Source: a candidate division SR1 bacterium Aalborg_AAW-1 (lineage in GTDB: Bacteria > Patescibacteriota > Gracilibacteria > Absconditabacterales > Absconditicoccaceae). From it: a stretch of DNA of 64,000 nucleotides. Where the stretch lies: NCBI GenBank assembly GCA_001007975.1, contig CP011268.1, forward strand, positions 186,001 through 250,000, read 5' to 3'. Positions 1 to 12,991 of the stretch are shown one piece after another. Each line of letters begins with the position of its first letter. The first letter of the stretch is position 1. The notes under the pieces are model-generated. The model saw only the letters and a list, made by a program, of their open reading frames with translations, did no database searches and had not been told where the DNA came from. Made by a program: the position numbers and the translations under genes.

Positions 1-3000
1 GTATCTTCTCAAGAATGATTTATAATGTGATGCTCGAGATTCTCACTCCCCTTCATTATATTCGTTAGTTACCAGTCTTACCATCGTTGCTATAATCTCA
101 TCTCTTGAGATTTTATCCAAGGGTCTGAATGTTGTTGATGTTTTACTCTTTTCATCGACTTGGTCTCCATGGAAGATATCATATTCATATGATTTTCTGA
201 TATAACTGATAAGTGTTGGATTAGCATCTGCTATATCAGTGAAGTTATCAGCATAAGATCTATTCGGTTTTCTACACAAGACATTGATAGCAAACTCTAC
301 CATAAATCTTGCTGCTTCTTCTCTCGTGAGATAATCAAATGGTCTATAATCTCTTGTTCCTTGCCATCTAGTTAGTTCATAACTATAGAGCATCTGATGT
401 GCTATTTTGAATGCTTCACTCACTTGGATTCCTTGATCAATTGTCTTCTTATCCATAGGAGTAAAACATGTACTTCCTATACTAGGATTATAAATATCAT
501 CATCTATTACTCATGTCGTTGTACTTCATGTAGTTGGGGTATATGATCCTCATCACCCACTTGTAGATTTTTTAGTGACAATTATCGTAACGGTACTGGT
601 ATCACAATTAGTTGGACGAGATAATTCACAAATAGTATAACTGTAAATATATGTTCAAAATATAGTACTATTAGATATAGAAAAGAGACCTGTGTTCGGA
701 TCGAATGTAATACCATTAGCTAATGATCATGTCATAGTAATCACTATATCATCTATAGAAAGTGGAATCCCATTCACCATATCATTAGGAAGAATAGATA
801 CAGTACCACTGATACCTTGTTGCAAAGTAAGAGTATCAGGATTTGCTTTAATATTAGGAATCTCTATTACAGGAATACCAATACTTGTACGCACAGTATC
901 ATTATATTTCAAAATAATATCATCTGATGAATCAGAGTTGATCGATACATAATTTTGTATTACAGCACCATTCGTAAGTGCAGAATTCAGAATACCTTGA
1001 ACTCATAATACTATGGACTCTCATGGCAAGAGCAGTCATCATGATATAGTACAATTTCCATTTCAAATCATCCATTCAGGAATGGGATTACAGATCATAC
1101 CAGTAGGGGTATCAAGAGATGTGATAGCAATTTTATCAGGCTCTGGATAGTCCCATACATTAATAATACCAGTATTAGCAAGCGTACCTAAGTTAGATAC
1201 TGTAATAACATAATTCAACTCATCACCAGCTTGCGCAAGAGTTTTATCTACAGATTTATCTATCAATAGAATAGCTGCATCTCATACAAAATACAATGTA
1301 TTCGCGTTATTATATCTATCCATAATGACATCTTGAGGTATTGGAGCGCTTAAGTAATAATTATTTCTTATTATAGTTTGGTTTGGAATAGTATCTTTTA
1401 CCTGAGCTTGTACAATTATATCTATCGATGTACCAGGAGTTAGTATGCCTGGATCTATAATACATTCCATATATTCATAAGGCAACCAATTTCAAGGAGG
1501 AGGACATGTAACACCAGCTGGTGTAGATATATCTGTAATTGTGACATCATCATATTGAGGTATATCTCGCACACTAATAATACCACTATTCGCTACTGAT
1601 CCACTATTCCATACAGAGATAGTATAAGTTAGGAGATCATGTCAGGATATAAGAGGTTTATCTACTATTTTACTAGAATAAATCTCTGCTCTAGCGAGTT
1701 TAACTTCTGTAGACGTACTACATCATTCTTCACCACAAGTAATTGGTATATTTGCATTATAAGATACAGTATTGTTTATTATATTGGTACTATAGGAATT
1801 CGTCTGTCCAGATATTGTAATACGAGCATGTCCTGTATATGCAGGTAGTCCAGCTGAAATACTACATAACAATGGATTATGAGCCATAGAACATACGATA
1901 CTAGGACTTGAAGTAGATACAGTCACTGAAGAAAGTGATCGATGAATATAATCTTGTATAGTAACTACACCAGTAGTAGCAAGTGCTCCTGTATTATAAA
2001 CATCGATCATCCAAGTCAATGTATCTCATCACGTGACTACCGTCTGATCTACTGTTTTTGTAATACTGAGTTGTGATGTACACAATATATTATCAGCATC
2101 ATTACCGATCAAAGTACCATCATATCCACGCTGCCCTTCTCCAGACACTTCTGCATCATAATCAAAGATAGCTGAATTATCAAAGTGTCATTGTGGACAT
2201 GCGATAGTATCATTAGTATTCTTTGCTACAAACTCTATAAGTACTGTAGCTCCAGGAGCAAGAGAAAATAATCCCCACGATGGAGTCGTATCACCAACTA
2301 CTGGATCATTCACACTCGTACGAGTAGCACCTGCTCATAGAGATAATGTTGTAGTAGACTCATATTCAAATCCTGCTGGGAGATAGTCTGTAATAGAACT
2401 AGAAAGAATTTGTTCTCCATTTGATGGATTTCTTACCAAGATCTGATAACGATTCGCTCCTCATGGTATAAATTCTTTATCTAATGCAGTTTTATTGACT
2501 TGAGGATCTGTACCTATGATAGAAAAATTAACCTGTGCTCTATTCGTTTCCGGAACGATTTCAATCATTTTATCTGTATGTGCTGTCACGATATTTGTCC
2601 AAGCACTAGAATAACCTATTGCGTTCCCATAAAGCGTATATGTCACTAATCCACCATTTTTCAATGTAGGTATAAGTGAGGATATTGTTCTCGTAGTAGG
2701 ATCCCAATCTATACTACCACATATAGATTCAGCTGTTGCACTACACGATCCTGATGCATAGACAAACCCTGAAGGTAATATATCTTCTATCATCACATCC
2801 ATCGCGTCTGATGGTCACCCATTACCAAATTCTAACACAAATTGCATAGGATCTCATGGAGCAATAGTACTTGGTGTCACAATCTTGTTCGCTGTAAGAT
2901 CTACACAAGAGATAATATAATGGTCATCTCTCTGAGCATAATTAGGGCGAGATCATCGACTATCCAATTCAGTCATCTCTGGTCATGGATTGGAACCTCA

Positions 3001-4992
3001 ATATATTCTTGGCGTAAGATCAATAGCTGATGCGCATGATGGCATCTCATAAGGACCATTTGGTGTAAGTTGTACTGTAATAGCTATAGATCATCCTGAT
3101 GGCCATGATGTATCTGTTGTAGCAGTATAAAGGTATCTAGCATATACAGGATTTCATCGAATATTGCCTATATTTGGTATAACTGACCCACTTGTAGAAG
3201 GGGTATTTTCAAGAATAGGACAAGTCGCTCACCCACTTGCCTCACACGTGATCGTAAGATCTTTATAATTCATATATGGGAGAGGAATGTTTTGCAAATA
3301 ACCAAAAATATTTGATCCTGACGCATCATCAGGTCCATGATTCGTATGAGTGATGGTATAACTGAGGGGGGTGGATGTTTCCCATTGGTCAGTAGATCAT
3401 GTAATAACTGTCTCGAGATCCACTTCTGGACAGGGTGGAAGTTCAACAAATGGTCCATAGACAAGAGAAGTTTTACCATTATTACCCCTAACAGGATCTG
3501 TATATCACCCTGGAACAGAAGAATATGTTTCATTTCTCAATACAAGAGTAGCTGATCATCAGCATGTCTGATAGGTAATATATTCTGTGGGTATAAGACT
3601 TACCGTAAAAGTCAGACTACCACTAGTTGGTCGGTCTTCATCTACAACTCAATAATAAGCTGCTGGATATCATGAAACCATTCATGTTGAAGTCATGATT
3701 TGATCAAGATCATTCATATCAGGACAAGTCGCTCATCCACTCGCCTCACACGTTATCGTCAGTCACGTATAATGAAGCTGACCAAATGATAAGCCAATAG
3801 TATTCACAGAAAGACGATTACTAATATACGATCCTGACGCATTACCAGGCCCATGATTTGTATGAGTTGTCACATAAGTGAGCGTATCTCAAAAATTCCA
3901 TCCAGATGTTGGAACAGCATCGATGGTCGTCTCTAAATCTATAGGAGGACATGGCAAAATCTCTTCATATCGACCTTGTGTAGTATGATTAGCTACATTA
4001 TTAGGTGAACTAGGATCACTCAATCCTGTAACAATTCTACTCTGACCATAGAGATCAGCATACAAGACACTGCTATAGTCTGGGCCACAGAAAGTCTGGA
4101 TATTCGTAGATACTGGAGTGAAATTTACTGTCATCGTAACACTTCATCCTACAGGTAAGGGAGTACTAGTACCACCGCTATACAGAGAATAATAAGAATA
4201 ACTATCAGTATTTATTGATGGAGTAGCAATGATAGATCCATCTTCTGAAGCAGAGTTAAAGACTGGACAGACAGCTCCCCCACTTGCCTCACACGTGATC
4301 GTGAGATCTTCATAGTTGACAGTACCATATACTTGTCATGTATAACGAATGAACCTCATATTACCTGACAAGACAGATCCATCAGCTGGACCAGGACCAT
4401 TATTTGTATGAGTAAAAGTATAGGTTACTGGAGATCAAAGTGCTATACCTGCTGTAGGACCAGAGATAGTTGTATCTAGATCTGCTGGACGCACTACAAT
4501 TGGTGTTGTAGTAGTATAAGTATGAGTATTACCTGGATCGGTAGTACCAGAAGGAACTCTAGCAGTTACACTATTTGATGCAGAAGTAGGAGAAGTGACT
4601 GCATATACTCATGATATTGAAAGTCTTACCTCTCCATTATAAGGCAATACTGGTATTACTCCGGAAGCAGATGTTGCGCCTATATTAAATCATGTAGGAC
4701 ATGTTGCTCCATTTGTGACTGATATACAAGACATTGTAATATCTTTAGCCCCTACTGGAAAAGTATCAACAAAACTTGATCCATCAGCATCATCAGGACC
4801 ATCATTTCTGATACTAAAGACATACGTAAATGGCTCTCCATTCGTTCATGAAGCTGGACCACTAACATGAGTAGTTTGTAAACTAGCGGTACCGGCAGCA
4901 AAAACAGAATCTATAAGATACAAAGGTGAGGAGTTTACCAATACCGTCATCACTATATATAGTACAAATAATTTATACATTTTGTTAAACAT
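1..4992 (-). CDS. giant DUF11-repeat surface protein with SLH-like C-terminus, copy A (3' end outside window)
   Basis: About 1,660 residues are visible; no TAA or TAG closes the frame before the left edge. The N-terminus (MFNKMYKLFVLYIVM) is a signal peptide ending near SVFAAG. It is followed by roughly nine DUF11-type beta-sandwich repeats with recurring motifs such as THTNHGPGNASGS and LTITCEASG, then an Ig/cadherin-like module (GITFDPNTGLFSI), a Gly/Thr-rich linker largely encoded by TGA, and an SLH-like domain (YRPFDYLTREEAARFMVEF, then NFTDIADANPTLISYIRKS). DUF11 stalks and SLH domains are typical of exported S-layer-anchored proteins, so a role in surface display or attachment is inferred. 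By comparison with the paralogue at 47247-53570 only about 30 C-terminal residues lie outside the window. The start could be either of two ATGs four codons apart. Confidence 0.85.
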
Positions 4993-5053
4993 CTTATAAT
5001 TTTGCGGAAGCTAAAAAATACTAATCATCTAAAAAAGTATATCTATATTATTA

Positions 5054-5069
5054 TATACTTGCAAGTATA
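5054..5069. repeat. perfect 16-bp palindrome upstream of surface protein A
   Basis: TATACTTG followed directly by CAAGTATA forms a perfect inverted repeat about 60 bases upstream of the surface-protein ATG, next to a TATAAT-like stretch on the minus strand. Its position suggests an operator, but this is inference; AT-rich DNA yields palindromes by chance. Confidence 0.4.
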
Positions 5070-5162
5070 AATGAATTTACTTTATAAATATAAAATAAAA
5101 TAAACCACTAGAAGAATAGTTGTTTAACTTCATCATTACACATTTTTTTAATCACAATAATA

Positions 5163-5199
5163 TAACTCATATATAAAAGCATATTAACTCATATATAAA
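5163..5199. repeat. 15-bp direct repeat, 22-bp period, in the surface-protein A / EamA intergenic region
   Basis: The 15-mer TAACTCATATATAAA occurs at 5163-5177 and again at 5185-5199. The 22-bp spacing is about two helical turns, as for paired protein-binding sites. It lies upstream of surface protein A and just downstream of the EamA-like gene stop. Function unknown. Confidence 0.4.
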
Positions 5200-5226
5200 G
5201 TTTTCATGATTCAAAAAGAACTTTTT

Positions 5227-5643
5227 TTACTTCGCTATCATTATACCCATACCAATAAGGATCACAAGCGTTCATAGTATAAATCTCCAGGTAATAATTT
5301 CTTGAAAGAAAAAATATCCTACAATACCCAATAAGATAGTCATACCACCAGTGACGATAAGAGGAACATAGGCAAGAGCAACACCCTGGCCATACAATGC
5401 ACTATATCCGTAATTCAACCCTACAAATGCCAATCACAATAATAACATACCTCGATGGAATTGTACTGGAGTAGCTGATTCTTTAAAGAATAAATAGAGT
5501 ACAACAAAGATAAGTGATGCTGATCAAAGTGCTACCGCATTAACCAAAAGTGGACTATACCCTGCTAAAAATTTCTGTGATGTTCCCATTAATGTTCCTG
5601 AAGCCATTGCAAAGAGAAACAAACCTAGTACTTGTGGTGTCAT
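5227..5643 (-). CDS. single-domain EamA/DMT-family membrane transporter
   Basis: 138 residues, almost entirely hydrophobic, with about four membrane segments. The C-terminal pattern (VALAYVPLIVTGGMTILLG, then FFFQEIITWRFILGTLVIL) is typical of the second half of an EamA domain: a conserved Glu after an aromatic cluster, followed by a Gly-rich last helix. Full-size drug/metabolite transporters carry two such domains, so this half-size protein would act as a dimer, like the small multidrug resistance proteins. Substrate cannot be told. Three in-frame TGA codons read as Gly. It lies 14 bases after the alkyltransferase-like gene on the same strand and is probably co-transcribed with it. Confidence 0.7.
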
Positions 5644-5657
5644 TATAATCAACAGTA

Positions 5658-5984
5658 TTAAATAAAATTATATTCATATATACGCATATCAACCATTCCA
5701 TCAGTTACTTGAACTCATTCTTTTCTCAGAAGATTGATCTGATCTAATCATCTCTGTCAGAGCTTCAATGCACTAATAACTCATTGCTTATTGATTACTC
5801 TCCATCGTGGCACAACTCGATCAGATGGATAATCTTTGGGTGACAAAGTATTTAACACTCTTCACACTAACCAACCAGACGTATGGATACTATATTGTCT
5901 ATCTAGTTGACTTGCCAGTTCTCCATACGAAACAACCATCCCATAAGGAATACGCTGCATCAGTCAGATAAGCTCTTGTTTCAT
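5658..5984 (-). CDS. alkyltransferase-like (ATL) DNA-binding protein, no catalytic Cys
   Basis: 108 residues matching the DNA-binding/active-site domain of O6-alkylguanine-DNA alkyltransferases: RIPYGMVVSYGELASQL near the N-terminus, the helix-turn-helix core SGWLVGRVLNTL, and the active-site loop VVPRWRVINKQG at about residues 57-68. The family loop is PCHRV in active enzymes and PWHRV or similar in ATL proteins; here it is PRWRV, with Arg60 at the Cys position. It therefore cannot transfer alkyl groups but may bind alkylated guanine and recruit nucleotide excision repair. It starts 5 bases after the rsuA stop, so it is in the same operon. Confidence 0.8.
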
Positions 5985-5989
5985 AACAC

Positions 5990-6694
5990 TTATCTTATAT
6001 CAAATAAATCACTCTGATCAATAAATTTTCGTTCTCAAGGTTGTAAATCATCAATGTTCCATCCTGCTATTCTTATTCTTTCTAATGCAATACAGGTATT
6101 ATCGATCGCTTCACACATCTTCTTTACTTGATGATATTTACCTTCAACAAGAGTAAGATAAAAAGAATGAGTATCGATCCTGACTACTTTCGCAGAACGA
6201 GTAACATAATCATCGATCGAGACTCCCTTTTCAAGTCTCAACAAATCTGTGTCAGGAACCTCTTTTTCACAGGTCACTTTATACTCTTTTTCTTTACCAG
6301 ATTTAGGAGAAGTTAGGCGATGATTAAATGCACCATCACTGGTTGCAATGACTAGTCCTGTTGTATCTTGATCTAATCTTCCTGCAATCTTTAGCATGGG
6401 TGCATAGATACAATCTTCAAGAAGATGTTTATAGCTTTTATGAGTTCATTCATCAAGTTCACTACAGACATATCATACAGGTTTATTGAGCAGTACTGTT
6501 ACTGACTGCGCTACAGAAAACTCAAGATCATCATCTATAGTAATAGTATCACCATCAATCACATGAAATCAATGATCTCTCTCAATATATCCATTAATCA
6601 TTACTCTCTCATCACGAAAAAATTTCTTTGCATCTCTTCTGGAGACAAGCTGTAGTTGAGACAAATATTTATCTATACGTATAGTTTCTTGCAT
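5990..6694 (-). CDS. rsuA: 16S rRNA pseudouridine synthase, RsuA family
   Basis: 234 residues. The N-terminal S4 RNA-binding domain (IRIDKYLSQLQLVSRRDAKK) is followed by the catalytic domain with the invariant motif GRLDQDTTGLVIATSDG; the Asp in GRLD is the catalytic residue of this family. The downstream HRLTSPKSGKEKEYKV and EGKYHQVKKMCEA fit RsuA better than RluB. RsuA converts U516 of 16S rRNA to pseudouridine. TGA codons fall at family glycines such as LLNKPVGYVCS. It sits between a small membrane protein gene (3-base gap upstream) and the alkyltransferase-like gene (5-base gap downstream), so the cluster reads as one operon. Confidence 0.88.
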
Positions 6695-6697
6695 GCA

Positions 6698-6994
6698 TTA
6701 CTTTATAAACCTAAAAGAGAATATTATTTTTTGATGAAAAGTATATCTAGATTTTAGAATAATTGGCAAATCGAAAATCAAAAATCATAACACTCCATAA
6801 CAAATTAGATAAGCTCAATACATTAAAAACATCATATAAATAGATATTTTAAAATTAACAACAATAGCATCTGATCATCACCACTCAATCAACAAAAAAG
6901 ACACTCCTAAGATTATACTTATAATAAGACCTATTGGATCTATAAGATACCATAGGATGTTAATTTGTTCTTTTGAAATTACATATGAGATCAT
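6698..6994 (-). CDS. small two-helix membrane protein, unknown function
   Basis: 98 residues, not recognised. It has two or three strongly hydrophobic stretches (LIDPIGLIISIILGVSFLL and FLMYGAYLICYGVLGFLIF) and a basic C-terminus ending FRFIK. Five TGA codons read as Gly, including a Gly-Gly pair after the first helix. It fits snugly between sufC (stop at 7005, just upstream) and rsuA (3-base gap downstream), which supports it as a real gene in the sufC-rsuA operon. No functional assignment is possible. Confidence 0.65.
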
Positions 6995-7004
6995 CAAATT
7001 GAAA

Positions 7005-7733
7005 CTAATTAAATCCTTTTTCTTTAATCTCTAAAGCCACATTAATATCACCTTCTTTGACTATCTTTCCTGATTCTAAGACATAGACTTGATCAACAGG
7101 AATATAATCCAATATGGTAAAATAGTGAGTTATAATGATAAAAGTATTTTCTGTAGTATTCAGTTCTTGAATCATATTCGCCACATCACGAAACGCATCG
7201 ACATCTAATCCACTATCTACTTCATCTAAGAAAATATACTTCGGATTCAAAAGTTTCAATTGTAACATTTCAATCTTACGTCTCTCTCCACCAGAAAACC
7301 CAACATTCACATCTCTTCGTAAAAACTCTGTATTAATTTTCAGTGCATCACATAGTGGTAGAATATGTTTTTTAAATTGCACAAACGAGAGATTCTGACC
7401 TAGAGTCGCGTTATAGATAGAACGAAGAAATTCAAAGAGTTTTACTCATTTTATCTCCGGAATGGTTTGAAAAGCGACAAAAATACCAAGCTTAGCTCTC
7501 TCATGAGGATCTAATTGAAGAACATCTATATCTTCTATTCCATTATTTACGAGCAATTTTCCATTGGTAACTTCATAAGATGGATGTCCCATGATAGCCA
7601 TGGCAAGTGATGATTTTCCGGAACCATTTTTCCCAAGAAGACAATAATTTTTCCCCAACTCAAAATTCAATGACAAATCTTGAATAATGGTTTTATCTTC
7701 AACAGCAATTGACAATTTCTCAAGCAATAACAT
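7005..7733 (-). CDS. sufC: Fe-S cluster assembly ATPase SufC
   Basis: 242 residues, the usual size for SufC. It has Walker A (GKNGSGKSSLAMAIMG), the Q-loop (FVAFQTIPEIKG), the ABC signature as FSGGERRKIEMLQL, Walker B (YIFLDEVDSGLDVDA) and the switch His (IIITHYFTILDYI). SufC energises the SufBC(D) scaffold that assembles iron-sulfur clusters in the cytoplasm. The TGA after TIPEIK reads as Gly. Its partner SufB is encoded separately at 30802-32193 rather than beside it. It is the first gene of the minus-strand run continuing into the small membrane protein and rsuA. It ends in TAG. Confidence 0.93.
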
Positions 7734-7747
7734 TTATTTTTTTATAA

Positions 7748-7781
7748 TAAAAAAGACATACCAATACTATACTGATATGTC
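7748..7781 (-). terminator. intrinsic terminator after the MarR-type gene
   Basis: Read on the minus strand, GACATATCAGTA pairs with TATTGGTATGTC (12 pairs with two G-U), followed by TTTTTTATT. It lies between the MarR-type stop and the sufC start, so sufC should have its own promoter. Confidence 0.75.
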
Positions 7782-7801
7782 CATGTAATATCAAGCAAAT
7801 A

Positions 7802-8317
7802 CTAATCAGAAAGTTGATCTACAATAGATTCTAATCACTTTCTAAATTTTTTGTTAATCTTAGCAAACACTTGCTCTTCAAAATTTTCAACGACATGAGC
7901 AAGTGATTTAATTAACTCTTTTCACTCTTTCGTAGTAGACAAAACATTTCCTGATGGTGTTGTTGCTTTTTTTAGTGGTTTTTCAGAAGTGTTTTCTTTC
8001 TTTGTTGATGTTTTTTTTGGTGACTCATTTTTCTCTGCAGGCATTCTTGTTACATATTTTTTAGCTTCAAGAGCCTTTAATACATTTGAAATCATCATAG
8101 CATCAAGAGACAATTCTTGTGCTAATTGGTTTTGAGAAAGTTTTGCAAGCTTGTCTTTTTTATCAGCCCATACCATATAGTTTAATACCATGTACTGTGC
8201 ATGAGTAATATCTGATGGTTTTAGCAATTGATTAAAAGATCTCTGCCAGTATTGAGAAGACAACCATAATTGGTATCCATTGAGTTTTGTAGCATGTGAC
8301 ATGTGTGTGGAGGACAT
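7802..8317 (-). CDS. MarR-type winged-helix regulator with Lys/Ser/Thr-rich insertion
   Basis: 171 residues from the chosen ATG (MSSTHMSHATKL); a longer start at 8365 adds 16 residues without homology. The core fits MarR: ITHAQYMVLNYMVWADK, then LSQNQLAQELSLDAMMISNVLKALE as helix-turn-helix, then KKYVTRMP starting the wing. In place of the short beta-hairpin of the wing there are about 35 residues rich in Lys, Ser and Thr (positions about 95-130), followed by a C-terminal dimerisation helix (NFEEQVFAKINKKF). Target unknown. It is divergent from ligA, which starts about 200 bases away on the other strand. Confidence 0.65.
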
Positions 8318-8520
8318 AACAATATAAATATTTACATAACATAAATATGGATATATTATAGACATTTACAAGATATTTTTTTGTTATTATGAACCAAAAT
8401 ATTCATTTATATATATAGATATAGATAATTTCAAAATAATAAGAAAGAAAAGTGTATTGAAAGAATACTTAATTTCACTATAAAGTAGTTACTCTTCATT
8501 GATTATTCTTCACTACAATA

Positions 8521-10749
<2,229 letters not shown>

Positions 10750-10798
10750 AAAAATAGCAAACTGTAGTAGAAATAGTGAAAAAGTCATCATAAAACAA

Positions 10799-10831
10799 TA
10801 TCCTCTTTTACAGAAATTGAGGATTTTTTTT
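10799..10831 (+). terminator. intrinsic terminator after ligA
   Basis: ATCCTC pairs with GAGGAT around a 13-base loop, followed by a run of eight T on the plus strand, about 50 bases after the ligA stop. Confidence 0.75.
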
Positions 10832-10893
10832 AAATTAAGTATACTCATTATATACAAAATATCCACAACCTTATCTATACAATATATCAAGCA

Positions 10894-11694
10894 ATGACTA
10901 AACTCTTCCACTGATCAAAATATATCACACAACAATCTCAAGTATTGCTTGATTATTTTCAGGGAGGCGGTAAAATCATAGAGATAAGTGGACCATTATT
11001 ACATGATGAAATTCTGACACATGCACTATCAGGATATGAACCCCACAGTCAATCGAAGATACTTACTAATCTATTCGATACATATCCAAACACTAACCTC
11101 ATCTACTGTATCAGCGCGAAAGATCTGGTTCGAGACAAACAATTCAGTCAGAAATATATGTCCTTTGAAAAATATATTCTTAAAGAACTTGCACGTATCA
11201 CCTCTTCATTACATAAAAAAGCTCATATTGTGATTACACTTATAGACGATGAGTTTGTACCGCCTCATGTTAGAGAGCTCGAAGAGCTTCTTCAAAATCA
11301 GTGATATACAACTGAACACTATCCTTTATGAAAACTATACCACTTCCCTGACTATCCAACTCTCGTCAGTTCCTATGAATGACAAACAGGTAAATCTCTC
11401 CTATGCGCATCCAGTTGAATATCATACACCATACGATCGCCTTTACCTACTTCTTATAGCGAACAGCATCCCCTCAATATTCTTGCAAAAGCGTATCACT
11501 ATAGATCACAAGAAACTCTGAATCTTTCTGTTTTAGAAAAGCATATTACTGACACAGACTCCGAAGCATATCGTCATTCATGTACATCCTTGATACAAGA
11601 ACGTATAGTCTTATATGAAAAACTACTCCTTTCTGGATACATTGATGAACAAGAAGTTGAATCACTGAAAAAACTTCTCCTCTATTTGGAATAA
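10894..11694 (+). CDS. unassigned protein, possibly a shortened DUF1846-like protein
   Basis: 266 residues, read through five TGA codons. The order of motifs faintly recalls DUF1846 proteins: an opening KYITQQSQVLLDYFQGGGK, then GPLLHDEILTHALSGYEPHSQSK, a beta-alpha core (NLIYCISAKDLVRDK), a HYPLGKLYHFPDYP segment, a loop YEGQTGKSLLCASSG and HPLNILAKAYHYRSQETLN near the C-terminus. DUF1846 members are about 500 residues, so this would be much reduced, and I give the relation low weight. The long amphipathic C-terminus has no recognised motif. It follows ligA on the same strand after a terminator, so it probably has its own promoter. Convergent with rpoD. Confidence 0.5.
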
Positions 11695-11721
11695 TAAAAA
11701 ACTCCTGATCTCTCAGAAGTA
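11695..11721 (-). terminator. intrinsic terminator after rpoD
   Basis: On the minus strand ACTTCTGA pairs with TCAGGAGT (one G-U) around GAGA, followed by TTTTTTATTATT. It lies between the two convergent stops. Confidence 0.75.
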
Positions 11722-11754
11722 ATTGTTAATTCTTAACTTTTAATCGATGAACTT

Positions 11755-12969
11755 TTAAGCACGTCAGCTTTTTTTCTTAGTATTAAATCATTGTAGTAAA
11801 AGTTTTTCCATATCATCTTCAATACCAAGCATTTTTTGAAGACCTTCATGTTCACGAAGCTTTTGGATTACTTTTTGTTCAACTTGTCTGACTCTTTCAC
11901 GAGTCACATCAAACTCTTCTCCTACTTGCTCAAGAGTATATTTTGGACCATCGATGCCGTATCTCATCTTAATAATCTTAGCTTCTCTCTCATCAAGCAT
12001 CTTCAAAATATTATCCAGATTTGTTCTTAGTGCACTCGTCTCAGCAACTTGGTCAGGTGTTGCTGTTTTTGTATCAGGAATCATATCTCCTAGCTTATCT
12101 TTTGAACCATCTTCTCACACGTCACTATCTAAGGATATATTACCATAAATAACCTCTTCAAGTTTATTAATTTTTTTCAAAGGGAATCAAAGATGATCAG
12201 CAATTTCTTTAGAATTTGGTTCTCTACCAAGTTTTTGAAATAGCATTGAGGAAGCCTTATTATATGCACTGATTTCATCAATAAGATGAACCGGTATACG
12301 TACATGCTTAGACATATCTGCAATAGCTTTCGTAATAGATTGTTTAATCCACCAAGTAGCATACGTGGAAAATTTAAAATCCTTTTCTGGGTCAAACTTT
12401 TCTATAGCTTTAATCAGACCAACATTTCATTCCTGAATCAAGTCAGAAAAACTTAATTTCGCACCAAAAAATCTCTTTGCAATAGAAATAACAAGCCTCA
12501 AATTTGCTTCAATAAGCTTACGTTTTGCATTTTCATCTCATCTCACAATACGGCGTGCAATAGCCTTTTCTTCTTCTGCACTCAAAAGTTTAATTTTCGA
12601 TACATCATTAAAATAGAGTTTAATGTAATCTTTATATTGTTTATCGTTAGTTTGTACTTTATTATCAAAAAGATGTATTTGTCCAGTTTTTTGTCATTGT
12701 GAAATAATTTCAGCTGTTTCTTTTTGAAGCTGTTCTTCAATAGTAATCACTTTAATTCCAAGTTTATCAGCTATATAATAGAATTTTTCTATCATTTTTG
12801 CTTTAAGATCAAGATCATCAATTTCCTCAATCACATCCTCTTCTGCCAATGATCATACAAGAAATCACTTTTCTAACAAAAGTTGTAAACCATCTGAAAG
12901 ATCAGAAATTTCATCTTGAAACTTTGTCCAAAGATTTTTTTTAGTGTCTGCTGTTCACATAGATAACAT
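11755..12969 (-). CDS. rpoD: primary RNA polymerase sigma factor (sigma-70)
   Basis: 404 residues. Region 1.2 is seen as [21 protein letters not shown]. Region 2 follows ([54 protein letters not shown]), then region 3 ([17 protein letters not shown]) and region 4 ([20 protein letters not shown]). The Gly in DLIQEGN is encoded by TGA. Region 1.1 is short and acidic. It directs housekeeping transcription; consensus-like -35/-10 elements in this window fit such a factor. Two adjacent in-frame ATGs three codons apart are possible starts. The gene lies 22 bases downstream of the FtsQ-like gene. Confidence 0.95.
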
Positions 12970-12991
12970 AAAAGACAAATAAAAGACTATT

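Noticed and set aside
3210-4305. Regular repeats that might be a CRISPR array
   Set aside because: The repeats are in-frame protein modules several hundred bases apart with no spacer structure.
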